DNA of 48,000 bases. Source: Opitutus sp. GAS368 (GTDB lineage: Bacteria; Verrucomicrobiota; Verrucomicrobiia; Opitutales; Opitutaceae). Both the position numbers and the translations under genes were made by a program. Of the stretch, positions 26,630 to 35,541 are shown piece by piece. Each line of letters starts with the position of its first letter. The first letter of the stretch is position 1. The notes under the pieces were generated by a model, which searched no databases, was not told the origin of the DNA, and saw only the letters and a list, made by a program, of their open reading frames with translations. The DNA is taken from contig CAMDOF010000040.1 in NCBI GenBank assembly GCA_945903465.1, positions 1 through 48,000 of the forward strand, given 5' to 3'.

Positions 26630-26767
26630 TTATTTAGGAGACACCGCGGATGCACGGGTGCGATCGGAGAAAAGTGGCAGCGATTTTTGCACGGATTTCG
26701 CGATGCCCCAGCCGAGGGGAACGGCGACGAGGAGCCACAGCAGAGCGAGTTTCACGGTGTTTTTCAT
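26630..26767 (-). CDS. MFS transporter small subunit (OFA-type partner)
   Basis: A 45-residue membrane peptide (starts MKNTVKLALLWLLVAVPLGW). It has one predicted transmembrane helix followed by a basic tail. Its ATG overlaps the stop of the OFA-family MFS transporter by four bases (ATGA, 26764-26767). A small single-span protein immediately after an OFA transporter is a recognised pairing, annotated as 'MFS transporter small subunit'. This explains why the open frame is conserved here although it falls below usual gene-length cut-offs. It probably binds or stabilises the transporter. Identification rests on position, overlap and hydrophobic pattern. Confidence 0.85.
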   Translation of the reverse strand: MKNTVKLALLWLLVAVPLGWGIAKSVQKSLPLFSDRTRASAVSPK

Positions 26768-28173
26768 TTCACGTGGTGTCGTGAGTCTACTGGTCGGACG
26801 AGCAAGTTTGCGACCAGGCCTACTGCGAGGAGTCCACCCATCAGGTAGAATGTCCCGTTGTAGGCCTCGGCCTTGGGCACACCTGCGGCGACGCGGCTCG
26901 CGTAGAGCTTGTTGAGCAACAAAGGTCCGATCACCGCGGCCATACTCCAAGCGGTGATTAGCCGGCCGTGGATGGCGCCCACTTGGTAAGAACCGAACAT
27001 GTCCTTCAGGTACGCCGGGATCGTCGCGAAGCCGCCGCCATACATACTGATGATGACGGCCGCGAGCGCGACAAACGCCACCGGGCTCTGCGTTTGCTGG
27101 GCCCACGGGAGCAGGGCGTAGAGCACCGCGCCGAGAATAAAATAGATGCCGTAAACCCGTTTCCGCCCGATCTTGTCCGAGACGGATGACCACACGAAGC
27201 GCCCGCCCATGTTGAAAATGGAAAGGAGGCCAGCGAAGCCAGCCCCGATGGCGGCGGTGGCCCTGATTTGAGCCGCGTCGGTTGAGGATCCGAGAAACAT
27301 ATCTTGAAACATATCCGAGGCACGGCCGAGCACGCCGATCCCCGCGCTCACATTCATGCAGAGCACGAGCCAAAGAAACCAAAATTGCGGCGTTTTCCAC
27401 GCACTGTCCACCGGCACGCTATGCGCGCTGATCATACCGCCGATTTTCACCGAAGGTTTCCAACCCGGCGGTGTCCAGCCCTCGGCGGGCACGCGCACCA
27501 ACGCGGCGCCCGCCAGCATGAAGCCTGAGTAGATCAACGCCATGATGACCAGCGTATGCGTCGCTCCGGTATCTGCGTCGGCCTTGAAAAAATCCATCAG
27601 CATCTGCGCCAGCGGCGATCCGATCAGCGCGCCGCCTCCGAAGCCCATGATCGCCATGCCAGTCGCCATACCTGGCCGGTCCGGAAACCATTTTACCAGC
27701 GTGGACACCGGGGCAATGTAACCCAGCCCCATCCCGATCCCGCCAACAAAGCCGTAACCAAACAGCACCAGCGGCAGAGACTTCAGCCGAACCCCCAGCG
27801 CGCCCAGCAGCAGTCCGCCGCAAAAACACAGCCACGATATGACGATCGTCTTCCGTGGCCCGCTGCGCTCCACCCATTTTCCAAACACCGCAGCGGACAG
27901 CCCCAGCATGATGAGTGCGATCGAGTAGGCCCACTGCACTTGGGAAATCTCCGCTGCGAGGTTCCCGGTGAGCGGCTTGTTAAAAATTTCCGCCGCCATT
28001 GGTTTGTTGAAAACACTGAAACCATACACCTGCCCAATGCACATGTGGGCGGCGATGGCGGCGGGCGGAACAAACCAGCGGTTGAAGCCAAGTGGGGCGA
28101 CCGTGGCAGCGCGGTCAAGGAAGTGGGGCACAGGGGTATCGTTACCTTCGGTAATGGAAGAGCCCTGAGGCAA
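26764..28173 (-). CDS. OFA-family MFS transporter (oxalate/formate antiporter type)
   Basis: A 469-residue major facilitator with about 12 hydrophobic segments. The NRWFVPPAAIAAHMCIGQVYGFSVF start, SQVQWAYSIALIMLGLSAAVFGKWVERSGPRKT, GFVGGIGMGLGYIAPVSTLVKWFPDRPGMATG, and GGRFVWSSVSDKIGRKRVYG match the oxalate:formate antiporter family. Members move small carboxylates, and the substrate here is not fixed by sequence. The listed start is TTG 28173. An in-frame GTG at 28131 (VPHFLDRAATVAPLGFNRW) is also plausible. It heads a probable operon with the small subunit, the dehydrogenase and the cupredoxin, suggesting uptake or export of a compound related to that oxidation. Confidence 0.92.
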   Translation of the reverse strand: MPQGSSITEGNDTPVPHFLDRAATVAPLGFNRWFVPPAAIAAHMCIGQVYGFSVFNKPMAAEIFNKPLTGNLAAEISQVQWAYSIALIMLGLSAAVFGKWVERSGPRKTIVISWLCFCGGLLLGALGVRLKSLPLVLFGYGFVGGIGMGLGYIAPVSTLVKWFPDRPGMATGMAIMGFGGGALIGSPLAQMLMDFFKADADTGATHTLVIMALIYSGFMLAGAALVRVPAEGWTPPGWKPSVKIGGMISAHSVPVDSAWKTPQFWFLWLVLCMNVSAGIGVLGRASDMFQDMFLGSSTDAAQIRATAAIGAGFAGLLSIFNMGGRFVWSSVSDKIGRKRVYGIYFILGAVLYALLPWAQQTQSPVAFVALAAVIISMYGGGFATIPAYLKDMFGSYQVGAIHGRLITAWSMAAVIGPLLLNKLYASRVAAGVPKAEAYNGTFYLMGGLLAVGLVANLLVRPVDSRHHVK

Positions 28174-28178
28174 TGAGA

Positions 28179-28208
28179 AAGTTAGAGTAAATCAGAAAGT
28201 TATCGCAA
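28179..28208 (-). promoter_or_regulatory. weak candidate promoter for the transporter operon
   Basis: On the minus strand TTGCGA (28208-28203) and TAACTT (28184-28179) are 18 bases apart just before the transporter. Transcription from here would begin around 28172, giving a leaderless message if the TTG start is used, or a ~40-base leader if GTG 28131 is used. Hexamer match is only partial. Confidence 0.25.
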
Positions 28209-28362
28209 ATCGTCGAAACCCGGCAGCGCATGAGCGCAAAGCGCGACCCTTTGGTGGCGCGGCCACTTCGTCTCGTAATGGTATTTTTTTACAGGATACG
28301 AAAATGATTTCCTGGCCGGCTGCACCCTTGGCTGAGGTCGGTGGACGCCCGGTTGGCCTAAC

Positions 28363-28491
28363 AGCCGGTCGGACTTAGAAAAAAAAGGCCGCGGGAAGCG
28401 ATTATTCGCGAGTTTGAGTTATTAAAAAGTCGACGATTGAGCCACAAACGCCTGCAAGCGGCGATATACAAGCGGCTAAGTCCGACCGGCT
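28363..28491. repeat. 129-bp element with perfect 16-bp terminal inverted repeats
   Basis: agccggtcggacttag (28363-28378) is exactly the reverse complement of ctaagtccgaccggct (28476-28491). The 97 bases between are AT-richer than the surroundings and hold no gene. Size and ends fit a miniature inverted-repeat transposable element. No clear target-site duplication is seen at the flanks (taac versus cctc), so mobility is only inferred. Confidence 0.6.
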
Positions 28492-28756
28492 CCTCGTAAC
28501 GAATCGCCCCGCCGCGAACGGTGGGTTGAGGTCTGCTCGGGGTAGTGAGCGTAATTGTTCGGGGCAAGGGACCGCAGCGGCTGGGGTGGAGGTTGAATGA
28601 ATCGTGCGAAAGCTCGCACCATTGGAGCGGAATAATTATCCGGCGCGAAATCTTTGTAACAATAGCTGGGGCGGGGCCGGCCGGCGGCGAATGGTCGCAG
28701 CCTCGGTTTGTTCTGGTGGAGTCCTCGCCGGCGGACGGCTCGAGTGAGTGGGTGGT

Positions 28757-28861
28757 GCGCGTCGGGCATCCGGGCGGGCTTGGTGATCGGAGTCGCAAAC
28801 GCGTATAAGCATACGCGTGTCACGCCGCGCGTCGGGCATCCGGGCGGGCTTGGTGATCGGA
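28757..28861. repeat. pair of 35-bp direct repeats around a 35-bp palindromic spacer
   Basis: A 35-base sequence (gcgcgtcgggcatccgggcg, continuing to ...gatcgga) occurs identically at 28757-28791 and 28827-28861. The spacer is exactly 35 bases and contains the 8-bp inverted repeat acgcgtat/atacgcgt. There are only two copies and no cas genes, so it is not called a CRISPR array. The rest of 28174-29012 shows no gene. Confidence 0.85.
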
Positions 28862-28982
28862 AAGCGGAAACGCTGCTGGCGGAGTGGGGCTTGATGTTCG
28901 TGGCGTGGGGCTGGAGCAACGGCGCGGATGAGCGGCCGGATCTTGGGGAGAGCGCGGTGGGGCGGGCGCGAGTTCGTTGAAG

Positions 28983-28996
28983 GACCCCACGGGGTC
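28983..28996 (-). terminator. possible hairpin downstream of TonB receptor
   Basis: gacccc-ac-ggggtc is a perfect 6-bp stem 16 bases beyond the receptor stop. A second stem, ggtctta-g-taagacc, covers the stop codon itself (about 29009-29023). Neither is followed by a U-tract on the minus strand, so termination, if any, would be factor-assisted or the hairpins protect the 3' end. Confidence 0.3.
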
Positions 28997-29012
28997 GCGG
29001 GTCGACGCGGTC

Positions 29013-32000
29013 TTAGTAAGACCACGTGGTGGTGAAGCGGAGTTCGCGCGGGGAGACCAAATCATAGCGGCTGTAGGCGCGGCCGCGGCCGCCAGGGAGC
29101 TGGTATCCATCCGGCACGGTTATACCGGTGGCTAGTCGCACCGGCAGGATATCGGTATGATCGAGGACGTTGGCGATGTTGAGTTGAAAGCGGACCCGAC
29201 CGGGGAGGCGGGCAAATTTCCGAGTGTAGGCGATCAGGAGATCGTTCGCGATGATGGGGGCGCCAGTGATTTCACGACCTTGCGAATCTGAGCCGATGAC
29301 GTTGGCCGAGCGCCAGCGCCAGCCGCCCCCGACGGTGAATCCCTGCAGGCGGCCGTCCCTGAAATCGTAGGCGGTGAACAAGCTGACCTTGTGCGGGCGC
29401 AGTCCCCAGCGTTTCTCCTCGATGTCGCGATCAGCGTTCATGCCGTCGACCAGGTTGAAGATTTCCTGGGCGATTGTCGCGCCGGTCGAGGTGGTGAGGG
29501 TCGAGGCATTGGCGGGGGCGCGGAGCCCGGCGAGTTCGAGCCACTTGGCGACGGCTTTGCCCGATTCATACGCACTTGGATCCACGACGAAACGGCCCGT
29601 GGCGTCTTGGCGGACGCCCTGCACGAGGCGCCCGTTGGCCATTTTTAGGCCGTACCAACTGGCGATTTCCGCGGCGACATTCTTGCGGATAAAATCGGTG
29701 TAAGCGTAGTTGGCGACGAGTCGCCAGTTGGGGGTGAGATTGGCGGTGACGCGGGCCTCGTAGCCCGTGGACGCGGAATCGGAGGAAGCGGCGGTGGCAG
29801 GGGGATTGTAGGCGCTATAAATGGGCTGCCACTGGCTGGTGGCAAACGGGAGACCGTTGCCTACGAGCACGCCGCTGAACGCATCCATCACGCGCGTGTT
29901 GCGCCCGGAGGCGTCGCCGAAACCTGTCGTGGTGACGCGCCCCTGCTCGGTCGCGGTGAAATAAACCACTTTGGTTTGGAGTCGCCCCCGGAGCAGATCG
30001 AAGCTGAGCCCGTAGTCAGAGCCGGTGCCCTTGGACGGCGGGGCGAGTGTGCCGTCGGGAAATAGTTTCCGCACAAAGGAGGGTACCCCCTGATTGGTGG
30101 AACGGTTGGCGACGAGCGAGAGCCAGTCGAGCAGGTGGTAAACGGTGCTGGCGGTGCTGGTCGCGCCGATGGCGCTGGTGGCGCGGCGTTTGCTGGGATC
30201 GGGATCGACGACATCGCCGATGATCGGATCGTTGCGGAAGCCGAGTTCCTCGACGGCGACGTGGTCGCGGCGGTAGCCAAAAGTGGAGACGAGGCGATCG
30301 TTAAAAAAATGACTTTGAATTACGCCGAGGGCGGTTTTGGACGCCTGCTGGCCGCCGCTGTTATTGGCGCCAGCGACTTCGTTGGCCCAGACGAGGTTGA
30401 AACTGCGCCCGTCAAAGTTAATGGTTTTGGGAAGGGCGCGCCAGTCGCCCACGCGGTAAGTGGCCCAGCTGCCCTCGGTGATATAATTGCGGACGGTAAT
30501 GCGATTGTTGGCGTTATTGGGCGTGGCGTTGTAGGGTCGTCCGGCGAAGGCGAGCCACGAGTTGGCGCGCTCATCGGACTGGGCGGCGCGCGAAATCATG
30601 GCGGCGAGGCGGTGGCGACCTAACCAGCGGGGGCGAGGCTCGAGTGTGGAGGTGGCGGCGAGGCGGGTTTCCTGGATGTCGCCGAGGTGAACGTCGCGGC
30701 GCCAATTGCCATCGAAATAAAGGCGGCCGGCGTAGGGATTGGTGGGACCGTTGATACCCAGGGTGCGGTTGGCATCCCCGCGCAAGGTGGGGTCGGTCCC
30801 GGTCATTAAGTGAACGCGGGCGAGTGTGAATTGGTAATTGTGAGCGAGATTAAAGGCGAGGCGCGGGGTGGCCTGCCAGTCGGCGGTGAAGGTATAGTTG
30901 CGGACGGTTTGCTCGCGAAACATACCGGGACCGGCGGCGTTAACATTATTGGGATAAATTTGGGGGTCATAGACTTTGAGGGCGGAAGCGGTGACGCCGG
31001 GTGTGCCGTCGGGAGAGCGGACGGCGGCGTTGTTATAAGAGCCAGTGAGAAAGGCGCCGATGCCGTCGAAGAGGGTCTGGTCGTTTTCGATAAAAATGGC
31101 GCGTCGATTATTGCCGCCGGCCGTGCCGTCGCGGGCAGTGACGCCGAGTGCGGCCATGGCGGCGGTGGGGACGGTATTATTAGGCGTGAAGGTGGTGGCG
31201 GCGAGGCCCTTGACGTTGCGGTTATCGAGCCAAGCGAGGGCTTCATCGGTTTCCACGGTATTGCGAATTACGGCGGTGACATCGCGACCGATCTCGCCCA
31301 TCGCGGTGAATTGGAGGGAGCGCGAGGGGCGGGCGGTGACCGCGCCGAAGAGGCGTTTTTTATTTTGATAATCGAAGGCGCGCCAACCGCCGTTTTCTTG
31401 GAGGAGACCGGCGAGGCTGACGGCGAGGTGTTGGGGGCGCAGGACCTTGTTGGCTTCGATCTCGTGGCGATTGCGATCGAAGGAGCCGATGCTGGAGCGC
31501 AAAGAGAAGCTGTCGCGGGCGACGGAGGCGACCTTGGAAGATTCATTAATGAGGCCGCCAGGGGCACCCAAGCCGAAGAGGATGCTATTGGGCCCGCGGC
31601 TATCCTCATAGCGGCCGACGCGGTAAGGATCGGTGGGGGTCAGGCTGGTGAAATAATCCACCCCAAGGCTGGCGGCAGCGCCTCGGATGAGAATGGTTGA
31701 GTTGAGACTCTGGGCGTTGACGACGGGATTCTGACCGCTGCCTGCTTGATTTTCGTTGGTGTTCGGCTCGCCGTTGACGGAGTAGGCGAGTATTTCGCGG
31801 ATATCGGTGATGGCGAGGTCGTCGAGAAATTCCTTGGTGAAGACTGAGACGGAGCCAGCGGTATCGCGGAGGGACGTATTGAGCCGGCTGCCCGCCAGGG
31901 TATTTTCGGCGGAGTAACCGACGTCGCGGCTGGTGTTAACGGTGAAAGGGCTGAGTTCGACGACCCCGGTGCGGATCGGGGTGATGGGGGCGGCGGGCGG

Positions 32001-32093
32001 GCTGAGGGCGATCTGCGCGCCGAGGGTGTGGCCGGCGAGGGCGAGGAGTCCGCAAGTGACAGAGCGGTGGGTGGCGAGGGCAAGGTTTCTCAT
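29013..32093 (-). CDS. TonB-dependent outer-membrane receptor (SusC-like)
   Basis: A 1026-residue outer-membrane active-transport protein. Start ATG 32093 gives a proper signal peptide (MRNLALATHRSVTCGLLALA, cleavage near GA-Q); a longer frame upstream is Arg/Pro noise. A TonB box-like VVELSPFTV (about residues 44-52) is followed by the plug domain (AGSRLNTSLRDTAGSVSVFT, EFLDDLAITDIREIL). The rest is a long beta-barrel with repeated aromatic strands, ending in the BAM-type signature RFTTTWSY with terminal aromatic. The N-terminal carboxypeptidase-like domain seen in the next receptor is absent. The substrate is unknown; relatives import glycans, siderophores or cobalamin. It lies 271 bases downstream of a second receptor on the same strand. 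Confidence 0.92.
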   Translation of the reverse strand: MRNLALATHRSVTCGLLALAGHTLGAQIALSPPAAPITPIRTGVVELSPFTVNTSRDVGYSAENTLAGSRLNTSLRDTAGSVSVFTKEFLDDLAITDIREILAYSVNGEPNTNENQAGSGQNPVVNAQSLNSTILIRGAAASLGVDYFTSLTPTDPYRVGRYEDSRGPNSILFGLGAPGGLINESSKVASVARDSFSLRSSIGSFDRNRHEIEANKVLRPQHLAVSLAGLLQENGGWRAFDYQNKKRLFGAVTARPSRSLQFTAMGEIGRDVTAVIRNTVETDEALAWLDNRNVKGLAATTFTPNNTVPTAAMAALGVTARDGTAGGNNRRAIFIENDQTLFDGIGAFLTGSYNNAAVRSPDGTPGVTASALKVYDPQIYPNNVNAAGPGMFREQTVRNYTFTADWQATPRLAFNLAHNYQFTLARVHLMTGTDPTLRGDANRTLGINGPTNPYAGRLYFDGNWRRDVHLGDIQETRLAATSTLEPRPRWLGRHRLAAMISRAAQSDERANSWLAFAGRPYNATPNNANNRITVRNYITEGSWATYRVGDWRALPKTINFDGRSFNLVWANEVAGANNSGGQQASKTALGVIQSHFFNDRLVSTFGYRRDHVAVEELGFRNDPIIGDVVDPDPSKRRATSAIGATSTASTVYHLLDWLSLVANRSTNQGVPSFVRKLFPDGTLAPPSKGTGSDYGLSFDLLRGRLQTKVVYFTATEQGRVTTTGFGDASGRNTRVMDAFSGVLVGNGLPFATSQWQPIYSAYNPPATAASSDSASTGYEARVTANLTPNWRLVANYAYTDFIRKNVAAEIASWYGLKMANGRLVQGVRQDATGRFVVDPSAYESGKAVAKWLELAGLRAPANASTLTTSTGATIAQEIFNLVDGMNADRDIEEKRWGLRPHKVSLFTAYDFRDGRLQGFTVGGGWRWRSANVIGSDSQGREITGAPIIANDLLIAYTRKFARLPGRVRFQLNIANVLDHTDILPVRLATGITVPDGYQLPGGRGRAYSRYDLVSPRELRFTTTWSY

Positions 32094-32117
32094 AAAGGAT
32101 TCGGCGATCGTGGTGGT

Positions 32118-32318
32118 GGCGGCCGTGCGCGGGGCGCGGGGGCTGGCTGGCCGCGGTGTTGGCCAGGCAAGGACGGGGCGGCCGCGCGCGGGGCGCAAGG
32201 AGAACCGGCGCGAGTTTGGCGACATGATCGACGTCATCGACCGTGGCGGCCGCGCGCGGAAAGAGGAGGTCAGAATGTTGGGAAGATTCCCGGCTCCCTT
32301 GGTGGCGGCCGCGCGCGC
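32118..32318. repeat. four spaced copies of a 15-bp GC-rich repeat between receptors
   Basis: ggcggccgcgcgcgg (copy 1 has t for c) starts at 32118, 32177, 32245 and 32304, with spacings of 59, 68 and 59 bases. The last two copies share further downstream similarity (gaaa/cgagga). The array fills the leader between the two receptor genes, where a promoter or attenuator for the downstream receptor would be expected. Confidence 0.75.
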
Positions 32319-32364
32319 GGAACGAGGAGAGTGGCGCGGGCCGGGAAAGGGTCCTGTGAGGAGA

Positions 32365-35300
32365 TTAGAAAGAACCCTTGAGGCCGGCGGACATTTGGAC
32401 GCCGTAGGTGGTGAGTTGGTAGCGGCGGGCGTAGCCGGGCGTCGCGGGGCCGTAGCGGACCAGAACCTCGGGAACGTTGAAAATGTTTTGTGCGCTGAAG
32501 TAGATGCTCATGGTTTTTCTCACCTGCCAATCGGCGTTGAGATCGACGGTGGCGCGGGCCTGAGCGTATTGGTAACCGTTGACGGCGGTGATGACGCCGT
32601 GACGCTGTTCTCCTCGATAGTTCCACTTGGCGAGGACAGAAAAGGGATGGCGTTGGTAGCTGGCGCCAGCGCTGGCGCTCTCGCGGATAAACGCGTTGAA
32701 GTTGGCCTCTTGGCTGCCCACCAAGTTGAGCTTGGTGGCGTTGGCGAAAACTTGGAAAAGGCGGCCCCAGGGGCCCAGATGACGGAGAGAATGGCGGGCG
32801 TTGAACTCGAGGCCGCGGATGCGGGCGGCGCCGGGGAGGTTGAACTGGGTGGTGAGCTGCCAGCCGGCGTATTCGGGCCCGAGACCGACGTCGGCCAACT
32901 CGGCGACGGTGGCGAGTCGGGTGGAGCTGCCGAAGAAGTTGCGGATTTCTTTGGCGAAGGCGCCGATGCTGAACAAGCCGCCGGAATCGGTGTAGTACTC
33001 GGCGGAAAAATCCAAGTTGTCGGCCGACCACGGGCGGAGGCCGGTGTTGCGAATAGTGATGGTGCCTGGGAGTGGCGGGGGGGAGCCGGCGGTGGTGGGT
33101 GGAGGAATGTTTTCGAGGTCGGCCTCGTCGATGGTGGAGTTGGGGACGATATTAGTGAAATCGGGGCGGCCGTAGGTTTTCGCGTAGGCGAGGCGGACCT
33201 GAAAATTTTCGCGGAGGTTGTAAGTGGCGTGCAGGCTTGGGTAGTAGCCCTCGTAGGCACGGGCCGCGTGGATGGCGCGCTCGCGGCGGATGAGGCGGAG
33301 CTCCTCGATGGAGCCGACGGTGCCGGCCTCGGGTCGCCGGAGGCGGACGCCGGCGGCGTTGTGCGCATAGGAGCCATCGGGATCGCGGAGCCAGACGGCG
33401 TTCGGATCATTGAGGACGCCTTGGCCCTTGGCGGAGGTTTTCTCAAAACGCACGCCTCCGAGCAGACGGAGGCGGTTGCGGAAAAGGCCGGCCTCGGCCT
33501 GGGCGTAGAGGGCCGTCACGCCCTCGTAGAGATTTTCTGAATTGATGATGCGGGTAGATTCTTCGGCGACGACCTGCGCGGGGGTTTTTTGCCACAGCAA
33601 AGGATCCGCTTTGAAGGCGTCCCATGCCTTGTAGACGGAGATCCACGGCATGTTGCGGAAACCGTAGCTCTCGGGTTGGCCGACATAGGTGGTCATGGCG
33701 TACGGCGCGGGTGAATCGATGGACGCGGTGTTGTGGTCGGGCCCGGCGTAAGTCCAGCTGACGCTCTCGCGGCGGACATCGCGTTTTTGGATGCGCTCGG
33801 AGCTACCGATCTGCAAGGCGGCGGGGAAGGCGAAGAAGCCGAGACTCTTCCGCGCATCGAGCTTGGCGGTCACCATATCGTCGCGAATGTAGCGCGGCGT
33901 GGAGTTGGCGGTGTTGAGGCGGTAATTATCGAGGTTAAAGAAATCCACCTCCTGATTGGCGTTATCGTAGAGTTTGATGGAGCGGGGTCGGTCCTGATCG
34001 ACGTCGGCGAGCAGGAGGCGGGTGGGATTGCGCAGGGCGGTGGCGAGAGTGCGGAAGCGGCCGTGAATCGTGTCCTGGTAGCCGCCCTGAGAGCGGGAAG
34101 AACTCAGGCCGCTCTCGATGCGCCAGTCGCCGTTATCGTAGCGGTAACGGATGCTACCGGTTCGCGAGTCGAGCTGATGGCGGACGGAAGCGTGCAGTCC
34201 CATCAGAGAGACGCCGGCGCGGCCAGTAGCGCCGCTGGTAAAGTTATCGCCGAAGGTAAGGGGAGTGCCGCCGGCGACGGTAGGAGTGGCGGCCGTGCCG
34301 GTGTCGAAGGCGGCCGAAGTCGAGGAACGATCGGAGACAAATCGGCTGGCCTCGATATTGGCGGAGAGGACGCCATTGGGAATCACGCGCCAATCGGCGC
34401 GGAGGCCGGCGGAGTTGCGGGCGTTGAGCCGAGGGGAGGCGGGCAACTGAAATTGTTGGAGGAACGGCTTGGCGAAGGACGCCCCGGTGCCGGCAGCGGT
34501 GGCGTTGTAGGCCTTGAGAGCGAGTTGCTGCCACATATAGCGGTTCTGAGTCTGGCCGGTGAGGACGAGCCCGAAGTTGCGGGTCAAGGGCAAGGTGTAG
34601 TCGAAATTGGCAGACGGTCGGATCATCTGGACCTTGCGGTCGGGCGTGTGCGGTTGAGATTGGAAGCTGAGGTGGTGCTGGTTGCCCGAGAGGCTGACGC
34701 CGTAGCGGAGCTGGGCGGTCGTGCGCTCGAAGGAGCTCTTGCTGACGAGATTGATGGAGCCGGACATGGAGTCGGCGGGGGTCGAGGGCGTGGGGACCTT
34801 GGTGACCTCGAGGCGGGCGAGGTTGTTCATCGAGACTTGCGTAAATTGGAAGACGCGGGAACTCCCTGTGGGATTGCCCGTGTTGGCCATCTGCATGCCG
34901 TCGCCGGAGACGACGGCCATGCTCGTCGGGAAACCGCGGACGGCGACCGAAGAGACGGAGCTGCCGGACTCGGCGTCGTACTCTGCGGTGATGCCCGGGA
35001 GGAATTTGAGGAATTCGCCGACGTTGCCATCCGTGACCTCGCCGAACGCATCGGCGGAGATCACGTTCTTGATATTTGCGGCGAAGCGCTGCTCGTTGGT
35101 GGCGATGGAGTCGGCGTTGGTATCGCGGGTGGTGCCGACGGTGAACGCGTCGAGCTTGATCGTGCCGTCTTTATCCCCATAGCGCGCGGCGTTTGTGAGG
35201 TCGACATTACGCTCGACGCTCTGCCCGGCAGCGACCTGGAGGGTAATCTCCTGTGGATCGAGACCGGTGAAGAAAAACTGCAGGGTGATACTGCCGGCGG

Positions 35301-35541
35301 GCACGCTGGGGACGAGATAGGTGCCGGACTCATCGGTAAACACCACGCGACCGGTGCCGCGCACGGTGACACGGGCGTTATTGAGCGATTGCCCTGTCGC
35401 AGCATTTTGGATACGGCCATTCACCGTGCCGGTTTGAGCGGTGGTGCTGGCGGCCGCGGAGGAGGCTTGGGCGTTGAGCGGAGCGCTCGTCGTGAGCGCA
35501 AGCAGCCACGCGCAGGCGGCGAAGGGGCGGGAGATTTTCAT
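32365..35541 (-). CDS. TonB-dependent receptor with carboxypeptidase-like N-domain
   Basis: A 1058-residue outer-membrane receptor. The signal peptide (FAACAWLLALTTSAPLNA, cleavage before Q25) is followed by a carboxypeptidase-D-like regulatory domain (GTVNGRIQNAATGQSLNNAR to about residue 118) and a TonB-box-like IKLDAFTV. The plug follows, with NVGEFLKFLPGITAEYDAES, VAVRGFPTSMAVVSGDGMQM and LARLEVTKVPTPSTPADSMS. The barrel has many aromatic strands and ends in SAGLKGSF with terminal Phe. This domain order is common among Bacteroidota SusC and Opitutaceae receptors for large substrates. No SusD-like lipoprotein or glycosidase is adjacent, so the ligand remains open. It may be co-transcribed with the downstream receptor. 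Confidence 0.94.
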   Translation of the reverse strand: MKISRPFAACAWLLALTTSAPLNAQASSAAASTTAQTGTVNGRIQNAATGQSLNNARVTVRGTGRVVFTDESGTYLVPSVPAGSITLQFFFTGLDPQEITLQVAAGQSVERNVDLTNAARYGDKDGTIKLDAFTVGTTRDTNADSIATNEQRFAANIKNVISADAFGEVTDGNVGEFLKFLPGITAEYDAESGSSVSSVAVRGFPTSMAVVSGDGMQMANTGNPTGSSRVFQFTQVSMNNLARLEVTKVPTPSTPADSMSGSINLVSKSSFERTTAQLRYGVSLSGNQHHLSFQSQPHTPDRKVQMIRPSANFDYTLPLTRNFGLVLTGQTQNRYMWQQLALKAYNATAAGTGASFAKPFLQQFQLPASPRLNARNSAGLRADWRVIPNGVLSANIEASRFVSDRSSTSAAFDTGTAATPTVAGGTPLTFGDNFTSGATGRAGVSLMGLHASVRHQLDSRTGSIRYRYDNGDWRIESGLSSSRSQGGYQDTIHGRFRTLATALRNPTRLLLADVDQDRPRSIKLYDNANQEVDFFNLDNYRLNTANSTPRYIRDDMVTAKLDARKSLGFFAFPAALQIGSSERIQKRDVRRESVSWTYAGPDHNTASIDSPAPYAMTTYVGQPESYGFRNMPWISVYKAWDAFKADPLLWQKTPAQVVAEESTRIINSENLYEGVTALYAQAEAGLFRNRLRLLGGVRFEKTSAKGQGVLNDPNAVWLRDPDGSYAHNAAGVRLRRPEAGTVGSIEELRLIRRERAIHAARAYEGYYPSLHATYNLRENFQVRLAYAKTYGRPDFTNIVPNSTIDEADLENIPPPTTAGSPPPLPGTITIRNTGLRPWSADNLDFSAEYYTDSGGLFSIGAFAKEIRNFFGSSTRLATVAELADVGLGPEYAGWQLTTQFNLPGAARIRGLEFNARHSLRHLGPWGRLFQVFANATKLNLVGSQEANFNAFIRESASAGASYQRHPFSVLAKWNYRGEQRHGVITAVNGYQYAQARATVDLNADWQVRKTMSIYFSAQNIFNVPEVLVRYGPATPGYARRYQLTTYGVQMSAGLKGSF

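Noticed and set aside
26630..27400. 256-codon frame ending in the small transporter subunit
   Set aside because: Its upstream part is an out-of-frame shadow of the MFS transporter. Only the last 45 codons from the ATG at 26767 are a real gene.
28757..28861. CRISPR array
   Set aside because: Only two repeats, the spacer is itself palindromic, and no cas genes are present.
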